Notes: a model not told the origin generated them from the letters alone. A stretch of DNA of 64,000 nucleotides from Clostridia bacterium (GCA_900764105.1 CAAFMS010000028.1:1-64000); one strand, 5' to 3'; positions 7,982 to 17,269 are shown, counted from the first letter of the stretch. Program-made: numbers and translations.

Positions 7982-10069
7982 TTAGTCGTCGCGTTTAACC
8001 GCTCTCTCTCCGATAATCTTCTCGGAAATGGACTTCGGACACTCGTTGAAGTGGTCGAACTGCATTGTGAACTGACCTCTTCCCTGAGTTCTCGAACGAA
8101 GTTCGGTAGCGTAACCGAACATTTCCGAAAGCGGAATGAACGAGTCGATAACTTTCGAGCCGTTTCTGTCTTCCGTTCCGAGGATAGTACCTCTTCTCGA
8201 AGAAACGTTACCCATAAGGTCGCCGAAATAATCTTCAGGCGTTACGATTTCAACCTTCATGATAGGCTCTAAGAGTACGGGGTTAGCCTTCTTCATACCG
8301 TCTTTGAACGCAAGCGAACCCGCGATCTTGAACGCCATTTCCGAAGAGTCGACTTCGTGGTAAGAACCGTCGTAAACGGTCGCTTTGAAATCGACCATTT
8401 CGTATCCCGCAAGATAACCGTTTTTGGAAGCCTCTTCGATACCCTTTCTGATAGGTTCGATATATTCCTTCGGAATCGATCCGCCGACCGTTTCGTCGAC
8501 GAACTCGAAGCCCTTTCCGGGTTCCAAAGGCTCGAATCTGACTTTACAGTGACCGTACTGACCTTTACCGCCGGACTGTCTCTTGTACATTCCTTCGGCA
8601 TCGACCGCTTTTCTGAACGTCTCTTTGTAAGAAACTTGCGGCTTACCGACCGTCGCTTCGACTTTGAATTCTCTTAAAAGTCTGTCTACGATGATTTCGA
8701 GGTGAAGTTCGCCCATTCCGGCGATAATCGTCTGTCCCGTTTCTTTATCCGTATAGAACTTGAAGGTCGGGTCTTCCTCTGCGAGTTTTAAAAGCGCGAG
8801 GGTCATTTTTTCCTGTCCCGCTTTCGTCTTAGGCTCGATTGCAACCTGAATAACGGGTTCGGGGAATTCCATCTTTTCAAGGATAATCGGGTGGTCTTCG
8901 TCGCAGAGCGTATCGCCCGTCGTCGTGTCTTTAAGACCGACTATCGCGCAGATATCTCCCGAATAAATCCTGTCGATTTCCTCTCTGTGGTTAGCGTGCA
9001 TCAAAACGAGTCTGCCGACTCTTTCTTTCTTGCCCTTAGTGGAGTTATATACATAAGAACCTGCCGCAAGCGAACCCGAGTAAACTCTGAAATAAGCGAG
9101 TTTTCCTACGAACGGGTCTGCGACCATCTTGAACGCAAGTCCCGCAAACGGCTCGTCGTCGTCCGTCTTTCTCTCTTCTTCCTGATCGGTTTCGGGATTG
9201 ATACCCTTGACGTGATCTACGTCGATAGGACTCGGAAGATAATCGACTATTGCGTCGAGAAGGTGCTGAACGCCTCTGTTTTTATAACTCGAACCGCAAA
9301 GAACGGGGTTCATCTTCATAGCGAGAGTACCCTTTCTTATGGCTTTCTTCATTTCTTCGGGGGTAAGTTCGCCCGTCTCGAAGAATTTCTCCATAAGTTC
9401 GTCGTCCTGCTCCGCGCAAACCTCCATCAAAGCGTTTCTCGCTTCGGCTGCCGCGTCCGCGTATTCCGCGGGGATAGGTCCTACCGTGAAATCTTTGCCG
9501 AGGTCGTCGTGATATATGATGGAATCGTTCTGAACGAGGTCGATTATTCCGCAGAAAGTATCTTCCTTACCGATGGGAAGGCAGATGGGAATAGCGTTGG
9601 CTTTAAGCCTCTCTCTCATCATCTTTACGGCGTTGTCGAAGTTCGCGCCGTTGATATCCATCTTATTGACGTACGCGATACGGGGAACGTGGTACTTGTC
9701 CGCCTGACGCCATACCGTCTCGGACTGCGGCTCGACGCCGCCCTTCGCGCAGAACGTAGCGACCGCTCCGTCGAGTACGCGGAGAGATCTTTCGACCTCT
9801 ACGGTAAAGTCAACGTGTCCCGGAGTATCTATAATGTTAATTCTGTTACCTTTCCAGAAACAGGTGGTAGCGGCGGAGCAAATGGTAATACCTCTCTCCT
9901 GCTCCTGTACCATGAAGTCCATCGTGGCGGCTCCGTCGTGAACCTCGCCGAGTTTATGCGTCTTTCCCGTGTAGAAAAGAATACGCTCGGTGGTCGTCGT
10001 CTTACCCGCGTCGATGTGCGCCATTATACCGATGTTTCTGGTATGTTGTAAGTCGTATTGTCTTGGCAT
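7982..10069 (-). CDS. fusA: Elongation factor G
   Basis: Translocation GTPase of the ribosome, 695 residues, the normal length. The N-terminal G domain shows AHIDAGKTTTTERILFYTG (P-loop), RGITI, DTPGHVDF and NKMD. The C-terminal domains IV and V follow, with the characteristic GGKGQYGHC and RGTILG segments. It lies between rpsG (41-base gap) and tuf in classical str operon order. The sequence looks complete, and nothing suggests the ribosome-protection (TetM) paralogue. Confidence 0.98.
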   Translation of the reverse strand: MPRQYDLQHTRNIGIMAHIDAGKTTTTERILFYTGKTHKLGEVHDGAATMDFMVQEQERGITICSAATTCFWKGNRINIIDTPGHVDFTVEVERSLRVLDGAVATFCAKGGVEPQSETVWRQADKYHVPRIAYVNKMDINGANFDNAVKMMRERLKANAIPICLPIGKEDTFCGIIDLVQNDSIIYHDDLGKDFTVGPIPAEYADAAAEARNALMEVCAEQDDELMEKFFETGELTPEEMKKAIRKGTLAMKMNPVLCGSSYKNRGVQHLLDAIVDYLPSPIDVDHVKGINPETDQEEERKTDDDEPFAGLAFKMVADPFVGKLAYFRVYSGSLAAGSYVYNSTKGKKERVGRLVLMHANHREEIDRIYSGDICAIVGLKDTTTGDTLCDEDHPIILEKMEFPEPVIQVAIEPKTKAGQEKMTLALLKLAEEDPTFKFYTDKETGQTIIAGMGELHLEIIVDRLLREFKVEATVGKPQVSYKETFRKAVDAEGMYKRQSGGKGQYGHCKVRFEPLEPGKGFEFVDETVGGSIPKEYIEPIRKGIEEASKNGYLAGYEMVDFKATVYDGSYHEVDSSEMAFKIAGSLAFKDGMKKANPVLLEPIMKVEIVTPEDYFGDLMGNVSSRRGTILGTEDRNGSKVIDSFIPLSEMFGYATELRSRTQGRGQFTMQFDHFNECPKSISEKIIGERAVKRDD

Positions 10070-10109
10070 ATCGTTAAATCACTCCTTAATAGTAAGAAAA
10101 ACGCAGAAA

Positions 10110-10580
10110 TTACCAGCGATAGTGAGCAAACGCCTTGTTTGCTTCAGCCATTCTGTGAGTATCTTCTTTCTTCTTAACCGCGCCGCCCGCGTTGTTGTAA
10201 GCGTCCATGAGTTCGGAAGCGAGTTTATTGCTCATATCGCGGTCGCTTCTCTTTCTCGCGCTCGCAACTATCCAGCGGATAGCAAGCGTCTGTCTTCTCT
10301 CCGGTCTGATTTCGATAGGAACCTGATAGTTGGAACCGCCTACTCTTCTCGCTTTTACTTCGAGAAGGGGCATTACGTTGTTCATCGCCTGCGTGAACAC
10401 GTCCATAGGCTCAACTCCGAGTTTTTCCGCCGATTTCTTCAAAGCGTCGTAAACGATCGTCTGAGCCGTTCCTTTCTTGCCGTCGAGCATTACTTGGTTT
10501 ATAAGTTTGGTAAGCACTTTATTGCCGTATATCGGATCCGGTAATACGTCTCTCTTCGGCACGTTACCTCTTCTTGGCAT
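10110..10580 (-). CDS. rpsG: 30S ribosomal protein S7
   Basis: Primary binder of the 16S rRNA 3' major domain, 156 residues, full length. Recognisable segments are MPRRGNVPKRDVLPDP, GGSNYQVPIEI, RWIVASARKR and the C-terminal MAEANKAFAHYRW. In other bacteria S7 represses the str mRNA by binding the rpsL-rpsG gap, and here that gap is structured. A strong AGGAGG precedes the start. Confidence 0.98.
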   Translation of the reverse strand: MPRRGNVPKRDVLPDPIYGNKVLTKLINQVMLDGKKGTAQTIVYDALKKSAEKLGVEPMDVFTQAMNNVMPLLEVKARRVGGSNYQVPIEIRPERRQTLAIRWIVASARKRSDRDMSNKLASELMDAYNNAGGAVKKKEDTHRMAEANKAFAHYRW

Positions 10581-10772
10581 TGTTGTTGTCCTCCTTTAAA
10601 TTTTTTTAGGGTAATTAACCCGTGTACAGCTATCGCTCTTAAACCGTATATTCTACGGGAGCGAACCTTCCGACGCCCGTGGCGTCGTACTGCCTACTTT
10701 TCGGGCGTTTCAGAATTTCCGCCATAAGTAGGGTGAATGTTTTTGGTTTTGCAAAAAGTCTCTTTAAAAAGA
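10581..10772 (-). promoter_or_regulatory. Structured rpsL-rpsG spacer
   Basis: A 192-base gap without a gene. It contains a CGACGC-ccgtg-GCGTCG hairpin (10671-10687) and further complementary segments. By position it could be an S7 autoregulatory site, as known in enterobacteria; I cannot match a consensus. Confidence 0.4.
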
Positions 10773-11144
10773 TTACTTAGGACGCTTAGCGCCGTATTTG
10801 CTTCTTGCCTGCTTTCTCTTCGCTACGCCTGCGGTATCGAGAGTTCCGCGAATGATGTGATATCTTACGCCGGGAAGGTCTCTGACCCTGCCGCCACGAA
10901 TGAGAACGGAACTGTGTTCCTGAAGGTTGTGTCCTTCGCCCGGAATGTAAACCGTTCCTTCCTGCTTGTTCGTAAGACGTACTCTCGCGATCTTACGAAG
11001 AGCCGAGTTAGGCTTTTTTGGGGAAGTCGTAGTAACCGAAAGGCATACTCCTCTCTTCTGAGGGCAATGTCCCATGATAGGGGTCTTGCACTTGTCCGCC
11101 GCCGTAACTCTGCCTTGCTTGATGAGTTGGTTGATCGTTGGCAT
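10773..11144 (-). CDS. rpsL: 30S ribosomal protein S12
   Basis: Decoding-centre protein, 123 residues, full length. The conserved loop SPKKPNSALRK and the second loop PGEGHNLQEHSSVLIRGGRVRDLPGVRYH are intact. The lysine usually altered in streptomycin-resistant mutants is present, so the sequence predicts a sensitive form. It is the first gene of a four-gene str operon and has its own consensus promoter. No rpoB, rpoC or L7ae-like gene lies upstream, unlike many Firmicutes. Confidence 0.98.
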   Translation of the reverse strand: MPTINQLIKQGRVTAADKCKTPIMGHCPQKRGVCLSVTTTSPKKPNSALRKIARVRLTNKQEGTVYIPGEGHNLQEHSSVLIRGGRVRDLPGVRYHIIRGTLDTAGVAKRKQARSKYGAKRPK

Positions 11145-11276
11145 TTCTTTACCTCCTTATAGTAGTGGATATTCTGAAAACGGACCCTATTCCGTTTAAA
11201 GAAAGCGTGATTATCGTGCTGTTTTAAACACGGCAAATTTTCCGTAAAACATACGTTTACAGATAAATGCTTAAAA

Positions 11277-11305
11277 AGTATATCATTAAAAAATGTTTTC
11301 GTCAA
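11277..11305 (-). promoter_or_regulatory. Sigma-A promoter of the str operon
   Basis: TTGACG, a 17-base spacer and TATACT on the minus strand, giving a leader of about 125 bases before rpsL. Confidence 0.85.
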
Positions 11306-11433
11306 CTGTTTTTTCGCTCTTTACGCTAAATATTGACGACGTCGGACAAAAAATCCGCCTTAGCCTCGGAGGCTGCAAAAAAAACGGTAGAACAATAAAA
11401 ACCGCAAATATTTGCGACCTTTTTAATCATAAT

Positions 11434-11598
11434 CTTGCCTTCTCCTTCGGGGAAGGTGGCAAATCGAGCGGTTTTTCGCGAAGATTTGACGGAAGGGGAC
11501 AATAAATTGCTAACTTTTACGAATTTTCGTTTTTATCCCCTATCGTCAAAATCTCGTTTACACTCCATTTTGACACTTTCCCCGAAGGAGAAAGCAAG
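11434..11598 (+). repeat. Inverted-repeat-ended element (family 1), full copy
   Basis: About 165 bases bounded by near-perfect inverted ends: the left end CTTGCCTTCTCCTTCGGGGA and the right end, reverse complemented, differ at one of the first 20 or so positions. The inside has GACGGAAGGGGACAATAAAT and CCCCTATCGTCAAAATCTCG, shared with the 19.6 and 25.3 kb copies. It is too short to encode a transposase and so resembles a MITE. Confidence 0.8.
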
Positions 11599-11683
11599 AA
11601 AAATAGCGACACTCCTCTGTTTTTTAATTATGGCTATTCGCCGCTAAGGTTAAAACAGTTTTGGTTTTTACAGTTCAACGCAG

Positions 11684-12958
11684 TTAAAGAATTTCCATTC
11701 CCGCAAGCATTATTTTGTCGGGACCTCGGAAGTTGCGTTCGGTTACGATTTTATCCGTCGCTTTCAAGGTCTCTAAAACGTTCGACAGTCTGCCGCTCAT
11801 CGATATTCCCGTTACGGGAACGATCTTTTCGCCGTCGAAGTAGTACGCGAGCCTTATCTCGCCGCCTATATAATCATTATATAAGTCGAGTTGAAGTCCC
11901 GAAAGGGAAATACATTCAATATAAGGCTGCTTTTTAATCTCCTCTTCGGTAAGCGAACCTTTTTCGACCTCGAAACAACGCAGATTTCCCGTCGCTTCTT
12001 CGCCGAGGTATTGCGCGAATCTGTTCGAGCCGTATCTTCCGACCACCTTGCCGCCGCAAATAATCTTTTTATCTTTAAGGCTCGTTCCGTCGGCGTCGAA
12101 AGTAGCCGAATAAACGCTGCCTTTTACCGCTCCTCTCGCGGTCACGGTAAGTTTGTCGCCCGTCGGGTTGTTTTGCCAGCAGTCTCCTACGTTTTTCACG
12201 TTGGAATGAGAATATGCGGTCGCGTAATCGGCGTCCGTCGCCAGTTCGGATATGAGTTCGGAAATTTCCTTGGCTTTAAGAATTACTTTCACGTCTCCGA
12301 TTTTTTCGGGTTTCACGGCGTGTTTTCTGTCTCTGACCTCTTTCATCTTTCCGTCTATTTCTGCGGTTATCGCGGCGGAATCGAACTCCGAAGTTCTGTA
12401 AGCCTCGTAGAGTTCGACCGACTCTCCGCCCTCGTTCCACGTCGGAATAGCCTCTATCATTATCTCGTAGCCCGTCTCGGATTTATCTACGCCCTTGCTG
12501 TTTTTTACCGTGGTTTTTTTCTTGTATATGAAAATTTCGACCGCGTTTATAGAGCCGTCCTTATAATTATCGGCTGCGTATACCGCCTCCGCGACTTTCG
12601 CGGCGAGTTCCTCGGGTTCGTATTCCTTAATATTCGACGGCGCGTCCGTTTCGGCTTTGCCGCCGTCGGGAATTTCGTAAGGCTCGTTGAACACAAGTTC
12701 CGCCCTTTTAGCCGCCGAAGCGATTTTGCCTTTCAGTTCGCTTTCGGTAGTCGAAGCGTAGACCGAAAAGGACGATTCGCCTTTTTTGCCGTCGTGGTCT
12801 TTATAAACCGTCACGGAAACGTCCGTATAGTCGGTCGCCCTTACGGTTTCGAGTTTTCTGTGGACGAAAAACGCCTCGTAAGACTCGTTTTTCACTTCGT
12901 TTATCCTGTAATCGGAAAGTTCCTTGTTCTCTTTAAGATATTTCGTTACGTCAATCAT
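11684..12958 (-). CDS. pmbA: TldE/PmbA-family protein
   Basis: The non-metal subunit type of the TldD/TldE proteolytic heterodimer, which trims unfolded or modified peptides (for example microcin B17 and CcdA in E. coli). About 424 residues. The fold's N-terminal domain is followed by a C-terminal beta-rich half with NVGDCWQNNPTGDKLTV and a GGEIRLAYYFDGEKIVPVTGISMSGRL segment. The start at 12958 is chosen because its ATG overlaps the tldD stop by four bases, indicating translational coupling; a longer in-frame start at 13012 would lie inside tldD. No HExxxH motif is seen, as expected for this partner. Confidence 0.85.
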   Translation of the reverse strand: MIDVTKYLKENKELSDYRINEVKNESYEAFFVHRKLETVRATDYTDVSVTVYKDHDGKKGESSFSVYASTTESELKGKIASAAKRAELVFNEPYEIPDGGKAETDAPSNIKEYEPEELAAKVAEAVYAADNYKDGSINAVEIFIYKKKTTVKNSKGVDKSETGYEIMIEAIPTWNEGGESVELYEAYRTSEFDSAAITAEIDGKMKEVRDRKHAVKPEKIGDVKVILKAKEISELISELATDADYATAYSHSNVKNVGDCWQNNPTGDKLTVTARGAVKGSVYSATFDADGTSLKDKKIICGGKVVGRYGSNRFAQYLGEEATGNLRCFEVEKGSLTEEEIKKQPYIECISLSGLQLDLYNDYIGGEIRLAYYFDGEKIVPVTGISMSGRLSNVLETLKATDKIVTERNFRGPDKIMLAGMEIL

Positions 12959-14355
12959 GCGAGTTTCACCTTCACTTTGAGCGCGGGACCGCCGTCGGTC
13001 ACCCTCACCCATTCTTTATATCCTTTGCCGCACATTCCCGCGCCGATAATCTCCTCGCCGCCCGAAATCATCGTTATCGATTTCAGAAGTTCGGGAACGC
13101 TTCCGCTCATCACGACGGGCGAAACGTAGTTTTCGGTGAGTTTGCCGTCGATTATCTCTATCCCGTATTCCGCGGTGCATTGAATCTGCCAGTTCTTCGG
13201 GTCCTCCATACCGTTGTTGGTCTCGAAGAGCATATAGCCGTGTTTTACCGACTTTATCATATCTTCGAGTTTGTCGTTTCTTCCCTCGAAGAAAGTGTTC
13301 GTCATTCTCGTATAAGCCTTTCTCTTGAAACTCTCTCTTCTGCCGTTGCCCGTTGGTTTAACGCCGAGTTGGCACGCCGAAACGAGGTCGCATATTCCCG
13401 AAACGAGAACGCCGTCCTTTATAATCTGAGTATCGCCCGCCAAAACTCCGTCGTCGTCGAAGAAGTAGGAAGCCGCCGAAACGACCGCCGCCGCCCCGTC
13501 TCTCATATTCGATATAGGCGAAGCGACGTATTTGCCGACGTACTCCTTCGCGAGCGCTCTGTCCTTTACGAACTGATCCATTTCAACCCCGTGACCGAAC
13601 GCCTCGTGAGCGATAAGTCCCGTTATCGAACTGTCGGTTATGACGTCGTATACCCCCGGTTTGATAGGCTCGGCTTTTACAAGGTGAGCGGCTTTGTCGA
13701 TAAGTTTGCCTATTTTCGACGGCAACTCTTTCATTACCTCGGATACATTGCACGAATACGCGTCCTCTCTCGCCCTGACGATTTTCCCGTCTCTGTAAAC
13801 GGCTATCGCCATACCGTTGCACCAACCGTAAGACTGGTCGAGTTCTCTGTTTTTCGTTATAAACAGTTTGGAAACGGTAAAGGGCTGCAGATAACCTATC
13901 GCGTTTACGACTTTGTCGCTCGCGTTTTTGATTTTATCTCTTATCGACTTACAGAAATCGAGAAGTTCGCCGTCCGTATACTCGTCGAAGTCAACCCCTC
14001 TTACGAAAGATTTTACAAGCGGCTCGTCCGCAGGCTTCGATATCGGCTTAATGGTTTTATCCTCTAAACTCGCGGAAATTTTCGTCTCTTCGACTATCTT
14101 TTTCGCAAGTTCTTTCATATCGCCCGAAATATCGTCCGTCGAGTATTCTCTGAACGCGTCGCCGTTCCAGAGTTTTACGACGAAACCGCATTCGCCCGCG
14201 CCGTCGCGGATACCCGAAGAACGAGCGTCCGCCATGTAAAGCGTAGCCTTTACGTCCGTACCGAGTACGCTGACGTATTCGAACGTTTTTCCGAGTTCGG
14301 CTACGAGTTCTTTAATGATTTTTCTCTTTTCGTCGAGAAATTTTGAAAATGCCAT
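12955..14355 (-). CDS. tldD: TldD-family metalloprotease
   Basis: The catalytic partner of the TldD/TldE complex, 466 residues. The zinc motif LIAHEAFGHGVEMDQF (HExxxH type) lies at about residue 252, and the C-terminal GGEEIIGAGMCGKG supplies the usual glycine- and cysteine-rich segment. AGGAG precedes the start. It is cotranscribed with pmbA through an ATGA overlap. In anaerobes such pairs are mostly housekeeping. No modified-peptide cluster is visible nearby, so I infer general peptide clean-up. Confidence 0.9.
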   Translation of the reverse strand: MAFSKFLDEKRKIIKELVAELGKTFEYVSVLGTDVKATLYMADARSSGIRDGAGECGFVVKLWNGDAFREYSTDDISGDMKELAKKIVEETKISASLEDKTIKPISKPADEPLVKSFVRGVDFDEYTDGELLDFCKSIRDKIKNASDKVVNAIGYLQPFTVSKLFITKNRELDQSYGWCNGMAIAVYRDGKIVRAREDAYSCNVSEVMKELPSKIGKLIDKAAHLVKAEPIKPGVYDVITDSSITGLIAHEAFGHGVEMDQFVKDRALAKEYVGKYVASPISNMRDGAAAVVSAASYFFDDDGVLAGDTQIIKDGVLVSGICDLVSACQLGVKPTGNGRRESFKRKAYTRMTNTFFEGRNDKLEDMIKSVKHGYMLFETNNGMEDPKNWQIQCTAEYGIEIIDGKLTENYVSPVVMSGSVPELLKSITMISGGEEIIGAGMCGKGYKEWVRVTDGGPALKVKVKLA

Positions 14356-14409
14356 CGTTTATTACTCCTGTATATCGCTTCTCGGGCAGAAGCCCGAATT
14401 TTACTTGTT

Positions 14410-15060
14410 TTATAAGTTTTTAATCGTTTTATAGAGTTCTTCGGCTGTCGAAACAAGTGTTTTCGCCCCGTTTTCGAGCAGAAGATCCTTATCCCTGTAA
14501 CCCCAGAGAACGGTTATCCCGTCCACGCCCGAATTTCTCGCCGTTAAAACGTCTACTTCGCTGTCGCCGACGTATACGGCGTCGTCCTTTTTCACGCCGA
14601 GTGCGTTTAGGGTGATTTCCACGGGCTGTTTGTCGGGTTTTGTTTTTACTCCGTCGCGCTGACCGAAAACGTAGTCGAATATTCCGTTTCCGAAGAAAGT
14701 TTTTATAACTTCGTTCGTTCCGTCCTGCGGTTTATTGGAAACAACCGCGAGCAGATACCCGTCATTTTTAAGTTTTTTTATAACGTCTTTCATACCCTCG
14801 TAGACGAATGTTCTCGGACTACCGCAAAAGTTATACGACTTATTGTAAAAATCGACTATCTCGTTAAAATTATCGGGCATAACGCCTTTAAGAGAACGTT
14901 CGATTAAAATCTTCGCGCCGTTGCCGACGAATCGTCTCGCCTCGTCGGGGGTAATTTCGTTATATCCGAATTTTCTGAGGGCTAAATTGACGTTGTCGCA
15001 AATATCGAGCGTAGTATTAGTCAAAGTGCCGTCGAGGTCAAAAATCACTGCTTTTTTCAT
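14410..15060 (-). CDS. HAD-superfamily phosphatase, phosphoglycolate phosphatase-like
   Basis: A 216-residue haloacid dehalogenase hydrolase with an alpha-helical cap (subfamily IA). Motif I is FDLDGTLTNT (nucleophile and acid/base Asp), motif II is VVSN, motif III is the Lys in KPDKQPVEI and motif IV is YVGDSEVDV. This pattern fits Gph/PpaX-type enzymes that hydrolyse phosphoglycolate or pyrophosphate, but IA members have broad substrates and I leave the symbol blank. It follows tldD-pmbA on the same strand and may be the first gene of that transcript, separated from tldD by 54 bases. Confidence 0.85.
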   Translation of the reverse strand: MKKAVIFDLDGTLTNTTLDICDNVNLALRKFGYNEITPDEARRFVGNGAKILIERSLKGVMPDNFNEIVDFYNKSYNFCGSPRTFVYEGMKDVIKKLKNDGYLLAVVSNKPQDGTNEVIKTFFGNGIFDYVFGQRDGVKTKPDKQPVEITLNALGVKKDDAVYVGDSEVDVLTARNSGVDGITVLWGYRDKDLLLENGAKTLVSTAEELYKTIKNL

Positions 15061-15099
15061 ATTATCGTTACCTTGTTTGTCGTTGTTTAGTTGAAAATT

Positions 15100-15312
15100 T
15101 GTTTTGAGGAACGCCTCGTTTTAAAACGCGTACGTTTTACGAAGCGTATACGTTTTTCGGGACGCCCTTTTCTTAAAAACGCAAGCATTTTTAAGAGTTC
15201 TTCGGGTCGCCGTCCCCTACGGTTGCAATGCAACTTGTTTGTCGTTTACCTAAATGTAAGTGTTTTTCGGAACGTCTTTTTTTCGGGACGTCGAGGCGCC
15301 GTCCCCTACGGC
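15100..15312. repeat. Repeats of the GGGACG...GTCCCCTACGG family
   Basis: Two copies of the ACGTCG-GGCGCC-GTCCCCTACGG motif (about 15205-15231 and 15287-15313) are separated by diverged sequence that includes several CGTTTTxGGGACG fragments. There is no gene. Confidence 0.65.
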
Positions 15313-15325
15313 TTCACACATAACA

Positions 15326-15446
15326 CTTGCCGCAAGGCAATTTCACCGCCGTCAGGCGATTTCACTTACCGAAGGTAAATATCACTTTGCGTAGCAAAAC
15401 ATCACTTGCCGCAAGGCAAATATAACTGCGATAGCAATATCACTCG
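15326..15446 (+). repeat. Tandem hairpin array with compensating arms
   Basis: Six small stem-loops in a row: TTGCC/GGCAA, CGCC/GGCG, TTACC/GGTAA, TTTGC/GCAAA, TTGCC/GGCAA and TGC/GCA, each followed by ATATCACT or TTTCACT. Arms differ between units but stay complementary within a unit. Confidence 0.8.
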
Positions 15447-15448
15447 GC

Positions 15449-17146
15449 TCACATTCTCTCGGGAACCTGTATTCCGAGAAGTCTGAGCGCAGACGTTATT
15501 ACCGTAAGCGTACACTCGCAAAGGGTAAGCCTGAAATTGCGGACGTTCTCGTTTTCGCCTATTATCTTACAGTCGAAATAGAACTTGTTGAACGCCGACG
15601 CGACCTCTATCGCATACCTCGTTATAAAGAACGGCTCCAACTTTTCCGCCGCCGCCTTTACGACCTCGGGGAAGGTGGAAAGTGTGGCTATAAGTTGATA
15701 TTCGTCGTCGTTCACCTCGTCGACGGTATATTTTCCTATCTCGCCGCCCTTCCTTAAAACGCTCTTTATCCTCGCCGCGGTATACTGAACGTAAGGTCCC
15801 GTTTCGCCGTCGAAATTCAGTATCTTGTCGTAACTGAACGCTATGTCTTTTATCTTGCTGTTGGAAAGCGCGCCGAATACGACCGCTCCCGTTCCGACCT
15901 GTCTCGCGATGGTCTCTTTGTCCTCTAAGTCTGGGTTTTTCTGTTCGATTATTTCGAGGCACTTTTCGTGACACTTTTTAAGCACGTCCTCTAAAAGCAC
16001 CACCGTGCCGTTTCTCGTACTCATCGCTACCTGATTGCCGTTTTCGTCCAAAAGCGACACCATTCCGTAAGCGACGTGAACGAGATCTTTCGCCCACGGC
16101 TTACCCATGAGTTCCAACACCTTGAAAATCTGTCTGAAATGCAGATTCTGCTGATAGGCAACGACGTACAGACATTTGTAGAAGTCGTAATGTTCCTTTC
16201 TGTAACAGGCGGCGGCGAGGTCTCTCGTGGCGTACAGCGACGCCCCGTCCGAACGCAGAATTATGCACGGCGGCATACCGTATTCTTCGAGGTCTACAAT
16301 CTTCGCTCCCTGACTCGTCTTTAAAAGACCCTTTTCTTCGAGTTCGTCTATTACGGGCTGCATCTTGTCGTTATAAAAACTCTCGCCCGCGTAGGAATCG
16401 AACTTGATATCGAGTTCGTCGTATATCTTGCCCACTTCTTTGAGCGTGATTTCCTTGAAACGGTTGAAGAGTTTTACGCACTCCTCGTCGCCGTCCTCGA
16501 TGAGTTTGAAATACTTTCTCGCCTCGTCGTCCATAGACGGATTTTCTTCGCTTTCTTTGTGATAACGAACATATAGACGGGTTAATTCCTTTACGCCGCC
16601 CTCTTCGACCGATTTTTCGCTGCCCCAATGCTTGTATGCGTATATGAGTTTTCCGAACTGCGTGCCGTAGTCTCCGAGGTGGTTTATTCCGACGGCGTTA
16701 TATCCGCAAAACTTAAAAATACGGTAAAGCGCGCCGCCTATGACGGTGGTCGAAAGGTGTCCTATATGAAATGGCTTTGCGATATTGACGGACGAATAGT
16801 CTATGCAAATCGTCTTGCCCTCGCCCTCGTCCGACGAGCCGAATTTTTCGCCCTCCGAAGTAATTCTGTCGATAGTCTCTTTTACGAGACCGAGCCTGTT
16901 CACCTTGAAGTTGAGATAGCCGTTCACGGCGGAAACCTCGCTTACGACGTTGTCGGTCACGAACTTATTTTTGAGTTCTTCAGCAATCATAACGGGGGAT
17001 TTACGCATTACCTTGGCAAACTTGAAGCACGGCAAAGCGTAGTCGCCCATTTCCTTGTCGGGAGGAACGACTATATTCGAGGCTATTTCCTCAATCGGCA
17101 AATTCAAATCGCCGAGTTTTTCGGCTATATATTTTCTGTAATCCAT
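15449..17146 (-). CDS. argS: Arginyl-tRNA synthetase
   Basis: Class I synthetase that charges tRNA-Arg, 565 residues, typical length. The N-terminal Add1 domain recognises the tRNA D-loop. The HIGH motif appears as KPFHIGHLSTT near residue 120, and the KMSKS-equivalent is degenerate, MSTRNGTVVLLEDV, as in many ArgRS. The C-terminal DALR anticodon domain ends in LRLLGIQVPERM. An AAAGGT site precedes the ATG. It is divergent from ychF, with an 80-base shared promoter region, and is followed closely by the hairpin array. Confidence 0.97.
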   Translation of the reverse strand: MDYRKYIAEKLGDLNLPIEEIASNIVVPPDKEMGDYALPCFKFAKVMRKSPVMIAEELKNKFVTDNVVSEVSAVNGYLNFKVNRLGLVKETIDRITSEGEKFGSSDEGEGKTICIDYSSVNIAKPFHIGHLSTTVIGGALYRIFKFCGYNAVGINHLGDYGTQFGKLIYAYKHWGSEKSVEEGGVKELTRLYVRYHKESEENPSMDDEARKYFKLIEDGDEECVKLFNRFKEITLKEVGKIYDELDIKFDSYAGESFYNDKMQPVIDELEEKGLLKTSQGAKIVDLEEYGMPPCIILRSDGASLYATRDLAAACYRKEHYDFYKCLYVVAYQQNLHFRQIFKVLELMGKPWAKDLVHVAYGMVSLLDENGNQVAMSTRNGTVVLLEDVLKKCHEKCLEIIEQKNPDLEDKETIARQVGTGAVVFGALSNSKIKDIAFSYDKILNFDGETGPYVQYTAARIKSVLRKGGEIGKYTVDEVNDDEYQLIATLSTFPEVVKAAAEKLEPFFITRYAIEVASAFNKFYFDCKIIGENENVRNFRLTLCECTLTVITSALRLLGIQVPERM

Positions 17147-17207
17147 AGTCTACCTTTCTTTTTTTCTTAGATTTTATCACAAAAACGTAAATATCGCAAC
17201 AAAAGAA

Positions 17208-17236
17208 TTGAATATTTTTTCGTTTTGCGTTATAAT
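17208..17236 (+). promoter_or_regulatory. Sigma-A promoter of ychF
   Basis: TTGAAT, a 17-base spacer and TATAAT, 33 bases before the chosen ATG. Confidence 0.8.
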
Positions 17237-17269
17237 TTAGCGAGAATTAAAAGTATTTGGAGTAAAATC

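Noticed and set aside
8891..10051. Open frame opposite fusA
   Set aside because: Antisense shadow of EF-G with no recognisable domain.
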